Position numbers and translations under genes: made by a program. 20,770 bases of DNA from the IMG/VR virus record IMGVR_UViG_3300044302_002955, positions 1-20,770 of that record; one strand, 5' to 3'. The notes beneath the pieces were generated by a model. It was not told the origin of the DNA. It worked only from the letters and a program-made list of their open reading frames with translations, and did no database searches. This document shows, piece after piece, positions 1 through 8,505 of the stretch; the first letter of the stretch is position 1; each line of letters opens with the position of its first letter. The DNA comes from a virus.

Positions 1-2
1 AA

Positions 3-185
3 ATGATGAAAAAAGGCGATTATAAAAATGATATGGGAAATAAAGCTGCTAGACGTGAAAAAGTAATGGGTGGCGGCATGATGAGAAAAGAAATGGGTCA
101 CGGTGGACGTATGAAATATAATAAAGGTGGTTTATCACAACCTATGTATGCTCATGGTGAATGTCCAAAAGCTTCAGCTAATTAA
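3..185 (+). CDS. Small Lys/Gly/Met-rich hypothetical protein (possibly 5'-truncated)
   Basis: A 60-residue basic protein rich in Lys, Gly and Met, with no hydrophobic core, signal peptide or recognisable domain. It carries a KYNKGGL motif near its C-terminus; similar Tyr/Phe-x-Lys-Gly-Gly segments recur in virion-associated proteins of marine phages, and related Gly-Gly motifs occur in two larger virion genes here (9556 and 15093). Tandem ATG codons begin at base 3, but only two bases lie upstream, so the real start may be outside the window. It stops two bases before the next small gene. Function unknown; a minor structural or head-associated protein is only a guess. Confidence 0.55.
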   Translation: MMKKGDYKNDMGNKAARREKVMGGGMMRKEMGHGGRMKYNKGGLSQPMYAHGECPKASAN

Positions 186-187
186 AA

Positions 188-331
188 ATGAAAGTATCAG
201 CACCTAAAGGTTATCACTGGATGAAGTCCGGTAAATCTTACAAGCTTATGAAACATACTGGTAAATTTGTTCCACATAAAGGAGCAAGTTTAAAAGCAAA
301 CTTTGAAATACAAAAAAAACATAAAAAATAA
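188..331 (+). CDS. Tiny basic hypothetical protein, 47 aa
   Basis: An ATG-started frame of 47 codons, rich in Lys, His and Gly, with a central GYHWMKSGKSYKLM segment. Its TAA stop overlaps the ATG of the adaptor gene (TAATG at 329-333), and it begins two bases after the previous stop, so it fills the gap exactly. That fit, its position in a tightly packed operon and its unbroken frame are the reasons for calling it real. Without it 188-330 would be the only noticeable non-coding gap in this part. No known domain; function unknown. Confidence 0.6.
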   Translation: MKVSAPKGYHWMKSGKSYKLMKHTGKFVPHKGASLKANFEIQKKHKK

Positions 332-1104
332 TGGCAACAACATATTTAGCTTTAAGCAATGAAATATTAAGAGAACTTAATGAGGTTGTTTTAACTTCAG
401 CTTCATTTTCCTCTGCTACAGGCATTCAAGGTTTTGTCAAAGACGCACTAAATAAAGCGTTATTTGATGTCGCAAACGAAGAACCTCAACTACCTTTTTT
501 TGCTGCTGCAGTTAGTGGAAGTACAGACCCTTTTTATGGAAATGTTACAGTAGCTACAGTAGCAGGAACAAGATGGTACACATTAAAATCTGATAGTTCA
601 AGTATAACTACAGACTATTCATCAGTAGACTGGGATGATTTTTATTTAACAACAATAAATGTAAGCGGAGAATCTTCTCCTTATGTTTCTAAAGGTTTAA
701 GATTTTTAACTTTAGCTGACTGGAAAAGATATAATAGAGATAGTGAAAATTCAGACGATGCTGAAGGTTCAGATGCTTCACACGGAGAACCTGCTTATGT
801 TATTAAAAGTCCAGACCATAGAAAGTTTGGCTTAAGTCCAATACCAGATAAAGTTTATAATGTGCATTTTTATGCTTTTACTAAACCAACAGCTTTATCA
901 GCACATGATGATACTATTCCTATGCCAGAGCAATACAGCAATGTATTAACTGCTAGAGCTAGATATTATGTACATCAATTTAAAAATAATTTACAACAAG
1001 CTGCTTTTGCTTTAGATGAATATAAAAAAAATATAAGACACATGAAATCTAATTTAATAAATCCACAACCTAAAGACATGACAGACGATAGGAGATATTT
1101 CTAG
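331..1104 (+). CDS. Head-tail adaptor (SU10-adaptor / T7 gp11-like)
   Basis: A 257-residue protein whose opening segment TYLALSNEILRELNEV is typical of the SU10-type phage adaptor family, which forms the ring below the portal in short-tailed phages (T7 tail tubular protein A role). The rest alternates short helices with beta segments (WYTL, FYLTTINVS) and ends in a long helical stretch with many Asn, Gln and Lys, fitting an adaptor that inserts its C-terminal helix into the portal. Length fits the family. The start overlaps the preceding stop by one base; its TAG stop overlaps the GTG start of the next gene. It is followed by a nozzle-like gene, the usual adaptor-nozzle order. Family assignment is from sequence pattern recognition, not a search. 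Confidence 0.75.
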   Translation: MATTYLALSNEILRELNEVVLTSASFSSATGIQGFVKDALNKALFDVANEEPQLPFFAAAVSGSTDPFYGNVTVATVAGTRWYTLKSDSSSITTDYSSVDWDDFYLTTINVSGESSPYVSKGLRFLTLADWKRYNRDSENSDDAEGSDASHGEPAYVIKSPDHRKFGLSPIPDKVYNVHFYAFTKPTALSAHDDTIPMPEQYSNVLTARARYYVHQFKNNLQQAAFALDEYKKNIRHMKSNLINPQPKDMTDDRRYF

Positions 1105-2723
1105 TGTCAGTAGCTCAGCCTTTTGGTGTGCCAATGGAAGGGGGACTTAATAAGTCTACTAACTCATTAGCACTATTAAGAACTCCGGGTTTAGCAACAA
1201 AGCTAAGAAACTTTGAAGTATCTATAGAAGGCGGTTATAGAAGAATTAATGGTTATAGTCTTTTTGGTGGTGCAAGTGCTGCAAGACCAAATACTTCAAA
1301 TGATATAGAAGGCTTATCAGTATATGCAGACGGAGCAGTTGCAGTGGCTGGTGATGATATATATTTTAGTAAAGATGGTACAAGTTGGTTACAAATAAAT
1401 AAAGCTAGTGTATCTGCAAGTGGAGATAATTATTCTACATTTACTGGTAGAAGTGAACTATCTTTAACAAGTTTAGACCAATGTGAGTTTGCTTTATATG
1501 AAGGTACTTCAGATTATGGCGAATTAGTTATAACAGATAAAAGTGGTAACAATAAACCATTTTTATTTAAAATGACAGGAACAGGAGATGCCTTATCTTC
1601 TAGAACTTACTTTGTTAGTCAAATAACTATTAGTGGTTCAACAACAGCTAAGTTTTGTACTATACATGATAAACACTTAGTAGTAGCTGGAGACCCTAGT
1701 ACACCCAACACTATTTATTATAGTGCAACAAATGACATAGATAGTTTTAGTGGTACCGGTTCAGGTAGTATAACTTTAGAAGATAAAGTTGTAGGCTTAA
1801 AAAGTTTCCGTAATGAGTTATTTATTTTTTGTCAAAACTCAATATTTAGACTACAAAATATAAATAATTCAAGTACTGTAGCTGTAGTTCCAGTTACAAA
1901 AAACGTAGGTTGTATAGATGGACAAACAATTCAAGAAATAGCTGGTGACTTAATATTTTTAGCACCAGATGGTTTTAGAACAGTAGCAGGTACAGCAAGA
2001 ATTGGCGACGTTGAGTTAGGAACTATTAGCCAAGCAATACAGCCTATTATAAATAATATAGTAGCTGCAAAAAATACATTACAATTTAGTAGTGTAGTAA
2101 TTAGAGACAAATCACAATATAGAATGTTTTATAGTACTTCTTCTGATACTTCAGCAACTTCAAAGGGTATCATAGGAGTATTAAGACCAAAAGGATTTGA
2201 ATGGTCAGAAACATTAGGAATACAAGCACCCGCTATTACTTCAGGATTTGCAAGTAATGGCATAGAAAAGTTCTATCATGGAGATAGAGATGGTTATATT
2301 TATAATCACGATACTGGAAATGATTTTAACCCTGCAGGAACTTCAACAAACATTGAAGCAGAATATCAATCACCAGATTTTGATTATGGAGATTTAGGTA
2401 CTTTAAAAACATTAGATTATGTAAAAATATCTTTTACTCCAGAAGGAGACTGTCAGCCTACTTTAAGATATAGGTTTGATTATGATAGTAATACAACACC
2501 ACAACCAACAGATATAACTTTAGATTCTATACCACAACCAGCTTTGTTTGGTACTGCTGTTTTTAATTCTGCAACATTTGGAGCAGCACAACAGCCATTA
2601 GTAAGACAAGCTTTAACAGGAAGTGGACATAGTAATTTTTTTAGAATTTTTAGTGCAGATAAAAATGCACCGTATGCAATTAATGGACTATATATAAATT
2701 ATAGACCATCAGGAAGACAATAA
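1104..2723 (+). CDS. Tail nozzle / stabilisation-like structural protein
   Basis: A 539-residue beta-rich protein starting with GTG inside the previous stop (TAGTG). The N-terminus has a GGLNKSTNSLALLRTPGLA segment followed by LRNFEVSIEGGYRRINGY. This is the pattern of phage proteins that hold an early linear arm and then a beta-propeller-like body, as in nozzle proteins (T7 gp12 or P22 gp10 role). Several strands fit blades, for example DGAVAVAGDDIYFSKDGTSW and HLVVAGDPSTPNTIYYS. Placement between adaptor and fibre fits a tail-tube or nozzle protein that forms the distal end and anchors fibres. The exact family is uncertain; the structural role is much safer than the name. Confidence 0.65.
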   Translation: MSVAQPFGVPMEGGLNKSTNSLALLRTPGLATKLRNFEVSIEGGYRRINGYSLFGGASAARPNTSNDIEGLSVYADGAVAVAGDDIYFSKDGTSWLQINKASVSASGDNYSTFTGRSELSLTSLDQCEFALYEGTSDYGELVITDKSGNNKPFLFKMTGTGDALSSRTYFVSQITISGSTTAKFCTIHDKHLVVAGDPSTPNTIYYSATNDIDSFSGTGSGSITLEDKVVGLKSFRNELFIFCQNSIFRLQNINNSSTVAVVPVTKNVGCIDGQTIQEIAGDLIFLAPDGFRTVAGTARIGDVELGTISQAIQPIINNIVAAKNTLQFSSVVIRDKSQYRMFYSTSSDTSATSKGIIGVLRPKGFEWSETLGIQAPAITSGFASNGIEKFYHGDRDGYIYNHDTGNDFNPAGTSTNIEAEYQSPDFDYGDLGTLKTLDYVKISFTPEGDCQPTLRYRFDYDSNTTPQPTDITLDSIPQPALFGTAVFNSATFGAAQQPLVRQALTGSGHSNFFRIFSADKNAPYAINGLYINYRPSGRQ

Positions 2724-2724
2724 C

Positions 2725-2730
2725 AGGAGA
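2725..2730 (+). promoter_or_regulatory. Ribosome binding site of the tail fibre gene
   Basis: AGGAGA lies nine bases upstream of the ATG at 2740, just after the nozzle stop codon. It is one of the strongest Shine-Dalgarno matches in the window and fixes the fibre start. Confidence 0.7.
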
Positions 2731-2739
2731 TAACACAAA

Positions 2740-5700
2740 ATGGCAACATATACTAGACAGAGTTCATTTAGTGATGGGGATACCATTACAGCTGCACTTT
2801 TTAACAATGAATTTAATCAATTAGTAAATGCTTTTAACGTAAGTTCAGGGCATACACATGATGGTAGCACCGCAGGTGATGGTGGACCACTTTCAACACT
2901 TTTTAGTAATACTTTAAGTTTCGGTACAGGTGCAGATACTGACATAGCTATTACTTTTAATGCTAATTCAAACGATGGTGTTTTAACATGGATGGAAGAT
3001 GAGGATTATTTTAAATTCTCAGATGATTTATTAATAGAAAGTACAGAAAAAATACAGTTTAGAGATACTGCTATTTATATTAATTCAAGTACTGATGGAC
3101 AGTTAGATTTAGTTGCCGATACTGAAATCCAAATAGCAGCTACTACAATAGATATGAATGGTGCTGCAGATATTTCTGGTAACTTAGCAGTAGGTGGAAA
3201 TCTTACAGTTACAGGTAATGCTACTATTAATGGTAACTTAACTTTTGGAAATGCAAATACAGATACAGTTTCTTTTGGAGCTGATATAGATTCAAATATT
3301 ATTCCAGATGATGATGATACTTATGACCTTGGTAGTTCTTCACAAGAATGGAAAGATTTATATATTGATGGAATTGCTTATTTAGATGCAATTAACTTTA
3401 ATGGTACTGCAATTACTGCAACAGCAGCAGAACTTAATATTATGGATGGTGTTACTGCAACTGCAGCTGAACTTAATATCCTTGACGGAGTTACATCAAC
3501 AGCAGCAGAACTAAACATTCTTGACGGAGTTACATCAACAGCAGCTGAACTAAACATTCTTGATGGAGTTACTTCAACAGCTGCAGAATTAAATATACTA
3601 GATGGTGTTACTTCAAGTACAGCTGAGTTAAATATCCTTGATGGTGTAACAGCTACAACAGCTGAATTAAATATCATGGATGGTGTAACATCTACTACAG
3701 CAGAACTTAATATTCTTGACGGTGTAACAGCTAGTGCTACAGACATTAACCTTATAGATGGTATAACAAACGGAACAGTAATAGCAAGTAAGGCTATTAT
3801 TACAGATGCAAACAAAGATATTACTGGCGGTAGAAATATTACTATTAGTGGAGAACTAGATGCAGCTACATTAGATATTAGTGGTAATGCAGATATTGAT
3901 GGAACATTAGAAACAGATGCACTATCTATAAATGGAACAGCAGTAACAAGCACAGCTGCAGAACTAAATATACTAGACGGAGTTACAAGTACAGCAGCTG
4001 AGTTAAATATTTTAGATGGAGTAACAAGTACAGCAGATGAGTTAAATATTCTTGATGGTGTTACTTCAAGCACAGCAGAACTAAACATTTTAGATGGTGT
4101 AACAGCTACTGCTGCAGAACTGAACATTTTAGATGGAGTTACATCTACTGCTGCAGAACTTAATATCTTAGATGGTGTAACTTCTACAGCAGCTGAATTA
4201 AACATATTAGATGGAGTAACCTCTACAGCAGCCGAACTAAATATTTTAGACGGAGCAACAGTTGTTGTTGGTGAACTTAATTATCTTGATTTAGGTTCAA
4301 CTGCCGTAGGTACAGCAATAGCTTCTAAAGCTGTTGTCTTAGATTCTAATAAAGATTACACAGGCTTAAGAAATTTAACAATTACAGGTGAACTAGATGC
4401 AGCCACTTTAGATGTAAGTGGAGATGTAGATATAGATGGTACTTTAGAAGCCGATGCAATTACAGTAAATGGAACTGCTTTAGCAAGTGTTATAGCAGGA
4501 ACTACAGTAGCAAATGCAACACTAGCTGCTACAACTACAGTTGCAGACAGCACAGCAAACACAAATTTCCCTGTAGTCTTCCATGATGAATCAAATGGTT
4601 TATTAGATGATACAGGTGCTTTAAGATATAATCCAAGTACAGGAGAACTATTAGTTCCTAAACTTACTGTAGCAGGAACAACTACTACAGCAGATACAGT
4701 TACTATGCAGGCTTCAAATGCTATTGTCTTTGAAGGAGCTACAGCAGACGCAAATGAAACTACACTTAGTATTGTAGACCCAACATCAGACCATACACAA
4801 TATTTAATAAACCAAGGTGGATATATTCCAGTCTTGGCAGCAGCCACAACAACACAAATTAGTGCGACACCAGCTGAACTTAATTTATTAGACGGCTCTA
4901 CAGCTAATACAGTTGTAAATAGTAAAGCTGTTGTTTATGGTTCTAGTGGAGAACTAGCAGGTACATTATCTACAGCAGCTCAAACAAACATTACAAGTCT
5001 TGGTACTCTTACAACACTTACAGTAGACGATATAACAATTAATGGTTCTACTATTTCTGATAGCGGAGATTTTACATTAGATGTTGGTGGAGATATTATT
5101 CTTGACGCTGATGGTGCAGATATAAGATTTAAAGATGCAGGCACTGAGATTGGAAAGATAAGTTATTCAAGTAGTAATCTAATTCTTGCAGCTAGTGAAA
5201 GTGATAAAGATTTAATATTTAAAGGTAATGATGGTGGCTCTTCAATTACTGCTCTTACTCTTGATATGTCAGCAGGTGGTAAAGCTATATTTAGAGGAGG
5301 AGCAGTTTTTAATGAAGACAGTTTAAACTCAGATTTTAGAATTGAATCAGATGGTGATGCTAATATGTTTTATCTTGATGCTAGTGCTGATGCTATTGGA
5401 ATAGCAACTTCTTCACCTTCAGAAAAGCTAACTGTAAATGGAAACATAAGAGTTGGTAGTACAGATAAATTATATTTTGGTGGAACTACAAATTATGTTT
5501 CAGGAAGTCATGGCTCAAATTATTTACATTTCTTTACTAACAATTCTGAAAGAATCAGGATAGATTCTTCAGGAAACGTGGGAATCAATACAACCAGTCC
5601 TTCATATCCTTTACACGTTGATGGAACAATCAATGGTGTAGGCATATCCTCAAACATAACTAACTTTAGTGAAAGTATACTTATCAGTAATGATGCTGGT

Positions 5701-8169
5701 ACAGGCACATTATCTAGTGCTGACAATAACACAGGATTTGGATATGAAGTTTTTGATGATTTAACATCTGGAACTAACAATACTGCTGTTGGTCGAAAAG
5801 CCTTGGCACAAGTAACCACAGGTTCTTCTAATGTAGGGATTGGAGTTAATGCTGCTACTGCTACAACTACTGCATCTAACAATGTTGCTGTAGGTACTAA
5901 TGCTTTGTTGGTAAATACCACAGGTGCAGCTAATATAGCCATAGGGTCTTTAAGTTTAGACGCTAACAGTACAGGGGATTCAAATGTAGGTATTGGTTAT
6001 GCTGCTTTAGGAGCTAATACTACAGCTTCAAACAATGTAGCTGTGGGTTATCAAGCCTTAGATGCCAACACAACAGGTGGGGATAATGTAGCAGTTGGTA
6101 GAGATGCTTTAGGAGTTAATACCACAGGAGATAGAAACGTAGCAGTTGGTAATTATGCTTTAGATGCGAACACAGTTGGCGATAGAAACGTAGCTGTAGG
6201 ACATGGTGCATTAACTACATACAATCCAAGCACAAATGAAGACAGCTACAACACAGCCGTTGGTTATGCTGCTCTAACAAACAATTCAACAGGTAATAAC
6301 AACACAGCAGTCGGTGGATTAGCAATGGATGCAAATACCACAGGAAGCTATAACGCAGTCTTAGGAAAAGCAGCATTAGATGCTAATACTACAGGAAGCT
6401 ATAACACAGCAGTAGGAACATCAGCATTAGGTGCTAATACAACAGCAAGTGAAAACGTAGCAGTTGGTTATGCAGCAGCTGCATTAAATACAACAGGTGC
6501 AGCTAATGTAGCTATAGGTTATGAAGCATTTGATGTAAATACAACAGGAAACAGAAATGTAGCTATAGGTGCACACGCATTAGACGCAAATACAACAGCT
6601 TCCGACAATACAGCCATAGGTAATCATGCTATGGGAGCAAACACTACAGGACAAAGAAATGTTGGAATAGGTAAAGATGCATTAGCTAACAATACTACAG
6701 CAAATGATAATGTAGCAATCGGTTATCAGTCTTTAGATGCTTGTACTGGAGGTAATACTAACGTAGCTATAGGAGCACAAGCATTAGGAGCTAATGTTTT
6801 AGGGGATAGAAACGTAGCTATAGGGCATGAAGCACTTTTAGTTGCAAATCCCGGTAGTGATTCAGATACTTATAACGTAGCTGTTGGCTATCAAGCTGCT
6901 GTCAAATTAACTACAGGAACAACCAATACAGCTGTAGGTGGATTAGCACTAGAAGAAACTACTACAGGTAACGGAAACACAGCAGTAGGTTATTTAGCTG
7001 GACAAGAAAACACCACAGGTGCAACAAACACAGCAGTAGGTCAAGAAGCTCTACAGAAAAATACTACAGCAAGTTTTAACGTAGCTGTGGGTTATCAAGC
7101 CTTAGAAGAAAATACCACAGGAGCATATAACTCAGCTGTAGGAACTTATGCACTTGACGCAAATACTACAGCAGACTACAACACAGCACTGGGTTATAAC
7201 AGTTTATCCACAAATACTACAGGTGCAGCAAATACAGCTGTTGGATTCGGCAGCTTACAAAATGCAACAACTGCTGCAAACAATGTGGCAATCGGTGGTG
7301 CAGCAATGCAAAGTAATACCACAGGAGCACACAATACAGCTGTTGGTACTTACGCACTTGACGCTAATACTACAGCAGACCAAAATACCTCAGTTGGCTA
7401 TGGTTCTTTAAGTGACTGCACTACAGGAGCTAATAATACTGCTATGGGAGACAGAGCAGGAGAAAATTTAACAACAGGTTCAAGCAATACTTTTATAGGT
7501 AATTTAGCTGGAGGAGTAGGCACAGTAACAGGTAGTGATAATACTACTCTTGGTTCTAGTGCTGGTAAAAACTTATCAAGTGGCAGTAACAATCTTTTAT
7601 TAGGACATGATGCAGGACTATCTGGAAGCCCGGGTGGACCTATAGATACTGAATCTAATGAGATTGTACTTGGTGATGAAAATATTACAGCAGCACACGT
7701 TCAAGTAGATTGGACAGTAGCCTCAGATAAGAGAGACAAAACAGATGTAGAGCCTATGCCAATGGGTTTAGACTTTGTTAATAAACTAGAGCCAGTTACC
7801 TATAAATGGGATAAAAGAAGTAACTATGTAGAAAAAGGCGAAGACTTTGACCACATAGTTCCAGATGGTTCACATAAAGAAGATTGGTTAGATGTTGGAT
7901 TTTTAGCACAAGATGTTGAAAAATTAGAATCAGAATATGGTTATAACATATCTGACAAAAGTAATCTTACAACAACTTTAAGTGATGACGGCAACCAGTA
8001 TGGTTTAAAATATAATAAGTTTGTACCGATGTTAGTTAAAGCCGTACAAGAATTATCTGCACAAGTTGAGGAGTTGAAATCAAATTCTCACGCTCCAAAG
8101 GGCTTGACAGATATGGAAGGATATGATATACTCATGTCAAGGATTAAAAATTTAGAAAAGGAGAAATAA
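2740..8169 (+). CDS. Giant repeat tail fibre with C-terminal S74 chaperone
   Basis: An 1809-residue fibre, very long for a short-tailed phage. In order: an N-terminal virion-anchoring part with SGHTHDG (residues 1-110); a beta stem; two arrays of a 13-residue STAAELNILDGVT repeat (227-343 and 404-507) separated and followed by related 58-residue spacers; a beta-rich stem with VGINTTSPSYPLHVDG (around 950); about 36 copies of a 17-residue repeat of the form NTTGxxNVAVGYxALxx (1009-1629), resembling YadA-type head beta-rolls; and a C-terminal peptidase S74 intramolecular chaperone. In the last, S1662 and K1667 of ASDKRDK match the Ser-Lys dyad used for self-cleavage after trimerisation, followed by LEPVTYKW and VGFLAQDVE, then a C-terminal coiled coil. 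Inferred role: host receptor binding as a trimer, the chaperone being released after folding. Confidence 0.88.
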   Translation: MATYTRQSSFSDGDTITAALFNNEFNQLVNAFNVSSGHTHDGSTAGDGGPLSTLFSNTLSFGTGADTDIAITFNANSNDGVLTWMEDEDYFKFSDDLLIESTEKIQFRDTAIYINSSTDGQLDLVADTEIQIAATTIDMNGAADISGNLAVGGNLTVTGNATINGNLTFGNANTDTVSFGADIDSNIIPDDDDTYDLGSSSQEWKDLYIDGIAYLDAINFNGTAITATAAELNIMDGVTATAAELNILDGVTSTAAELNILDGVTSTAAELNILDGVTSTAAELNILDGVTSSTAELNILDGVTATTAELNIMDGVTSTTAELNILDGVTASATDINLIDGITNGTVIASKAIITDANKDITGGRNITISGELDAATLDISGNADIDGTLETDALSINGTAVTSTAAELNILDGVTSTAAELNILDGVTSTADELNILDGVTSSTAELNILDGVTATAAELNILDGVTSTAAELNILDGVTSTAAELNILDGVTSTAAELNILDGATVVVGELNYLDLGSTAVGTAIASKAVVLDSNKDYTGLRNLTITGELDAATLDVSGDVDIDGTLEADAITVNGTALASVIAGTTVANATLAATTTVADSTANTNFPVVFHDESNGLLDDTGALRYNPSTGELLVPKLTVAGTTTTADTVTMQASNAIVFEGATADANETTLSIVDPTSDHTQYLINQGGYIPVLAAATTTQISATPAELNLLDGSTANTVVNSKAVVYGSSGELAGTLSTAAQTNITSLGTLTTLTVDDITINGSTISDSGDFTLDVGGDIILDADGADIRFKDAGTEIGKISYSSSNLILAASESDKDLIFKGNDGGSSITALTLDMSAGGKAIFRGGAVFNEDSLNSDFRIESDGDANMFYLDASADAIGIATSSPSEKLTVNGNIRVGSTDKLYFGGTTNYVSGSHGSNYLHFFTNNSERIRIDSSGNVGINTTSPSYPLHVDGTINGVGISSNITNFSESILISNDAGTGTLSSADNNTGFGYEVFDDLTSGTNNTAVGRKALAQVTTGSSNVGIGVNAATATTTASNNVAVGTNALLVNTTGAANIAIGSLSLDANSTGDSNVGIGYAALGANTTASNNVAVGYQALDANTTGGDNVAVGRDALGVNTTGDRNVAVGNYALDANTVGDRNVAVGHGALTTYNPSTNEDSYNTAVGYAALTNNSTGNNNTAVGGLAMDANTTGSYNAVLGKAALDANTTGSYNTAVGTSALGANTTASENVAVGYAAAALNTTGAANVAIGYEAFDVNTTGNRNVAIGAHALDANTTASDNTAIGNHAMGANTTGQRNVGIGKDALANNTTANDNVAIGYQSLDACTGGNTNVAIGAQALGANVLGDRNVAIGHEALLVANPGSDSDTYNVAVGYQAAVKLTTGTTNTAVGGLALEETTTGNGNTAVGYLAGQENTTGATNTAVGQEALQKNTTASFNVAVGYQALEENTTGAYNSAVGTYALDANTTADYNTALGYNSLSTNTTGAANTAVGFGSLQNATTAANNVAIGGAAMQSNTTGAHNTAVGTYALDANTTADQNTSVGYGSLSDCTTGANNTAMGDRAGENLTTGSSNTFIGNLAGGVGTVTGSDNTTLGSSAGKNLSSGSNNLLLGHDAGLSGSPGGPIDTESNEIVLGDENITAAHVQVDWTVASDKRDKTDVEPMPMGLDFVNKLEPVTYKWDKRSNYVEKGEDFDHIVPDGSHKEDWLDVGFLAQDVEKLESEYGYNISDKSNLTTTLSDDGNQYGLKYNKFVPMLVKAVQELSAQVEELKSNSHAPKGLTDMEGYDILMSRIKNLEKEK
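3418..3768 (+). repeat. Array 1 of 13-residue (39-bp) repeats in the fibre
   Basis: Nine in-frame 39-bp units. Eight encode near-identical versions of STAAELNI(L/M)DGVT and the ninth is degenerate (ASATDINLIDGIT). Units 2-4 are also very similar as DNA, while others differ mostly at synonymous positions. The same peptide repeat is widespread in marine phage fibres and probably builds a beta-structured shaft. Confidence 0.9.
3949..4260 (+). repeat. Array 2 of 13-residue (39-bp) repeats in the fibre
   Basis: Eight in-frame 39-bp units of the same STAAELNILDGVT repeat, one with TADELN, followed by a degenerate unit (VVVGELNYLDL). A lone relative, TPAELNLLDGST, occurs near 4867-4902. The spacers after arrays 1 and 2 are homologous (3772-3945 and 4309-4482, 537 bp apart), so array plus spacer appears to have been duplicated as a module. 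Confidence 0.9.
5764..7626 (+). repeat. About 36 copies of a 17-residue (51-bp) YadA-head-like repeat
   Basis: A continuous in-frame array with consensus NTTGxxN(V/T)A(V/I)GYxALxx. Two copies carry a four-residue-longer acidic loop (NPSTNEDSYN at 6223 and NPGSDSDTYN at 6847), 624 bp apart. The N-x-A-(V/I)-G core matches the NSVAIG core of trimeric autotransporter head repeats, which fold as a left-handed beta-roll, but the period is 17 residues instead of the usual 14-15. Confidence 0.88.
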
Positions 8170-8502
8170 ATGGCAGTTAGTAAAGCAATTGTAAAATGCG
8201 TTCCGTATGAAAACTCATCTAGTAAAGTAGATAAGTGGGATATAGAAATGAAATATGAAAATGATAGTGAAGGTGATTCTACTTATTACACTACTACTTT
8301 CAGTATTGTTGTTCCACAATTAGATGATGATGGTAATGCAAACTTTACACTTAAAGCTAAAGGTAGTTGGAGTAATGCTAATCTAGTAGCACTATGTCCT
8401 GTATCTCAATGGGATGCAGTATTTGCTAGTCAAGTAGATAGTGTTATTACTAGCCCACCAGCAGTAAGTACACCAGATAACGGATTTAGCGTACCTAGTT
8501 AA
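8170..8502 (+). CDS. Hypothetical protein, 110 aa, downstream of fibre
   Basis: Starts at the ATG immediately after the fibre stop codon (TAAATG), with an AAGGAG at 8158-8163 inside the end of the fibre gene, so the two are probably translationally coupled. The protein is acidic and beta-rich (YYTTTFSIVVPQL, ANFTLKAKGSW), with no signal peptide or membrane segment and a Ser/Pro-rich tail. Small proteins directly after fibre genes are often fibre chaperones or fibre-tip subunits, but no motif here proves either role. Two tandem stop codons (TAATAA) end it. I do not recognise the family. Confidence 0.7.
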   Translation: MAVSKAIVKCVPYENSSSKVDKWDIEMKYENDSEGDSTYYTTTFSIVVPQLDDDGNANFTLKAKGSWSNANLVALCPVSQWDAVFASQVDSVITSPPAVSTPDNGFSVPS

Positions 8503-8505
8503 TAA

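Noticed and set aside
3378-4205. Long minus-strand open frame (275 codons) across the 13-residue arrays
   Set aside because: It is the mirror of the repeats: the 39-bp periodicity keeps one antisense frame open. The protein is a low-complexity repeat of V/T/P/S/A and all neighbours are on the plus strand.
4356-4847. Minus-strand open frame within the fibre gene
   Set aside because: Shadow of the strongly biased, Thr/Ala-rich fibre coding sequence; no ribosome binding site or recognisable protein.
5520-5942. Minus-strand open frame within the fibre gene
   Set aside because: Antisense shadow at the start of the 17-residue array; composition is that of reversed repeats.
7148-7411. Plus-strand frame of 87 codons in a shifted frame inside the fibre
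   Set aside because: Repetitive Gln/Leu/Thr product of reading the 51-bp repeats out of frame; the S74 fibre frame continues unbroken through it.
5764-7626. CRISPR-like regularity (51-bp period; also 39-bp at 3418)
   Set aside because: There are no distinct repeat and spacer segments; the units are all in frame within one protein and vary mostly at third positions.
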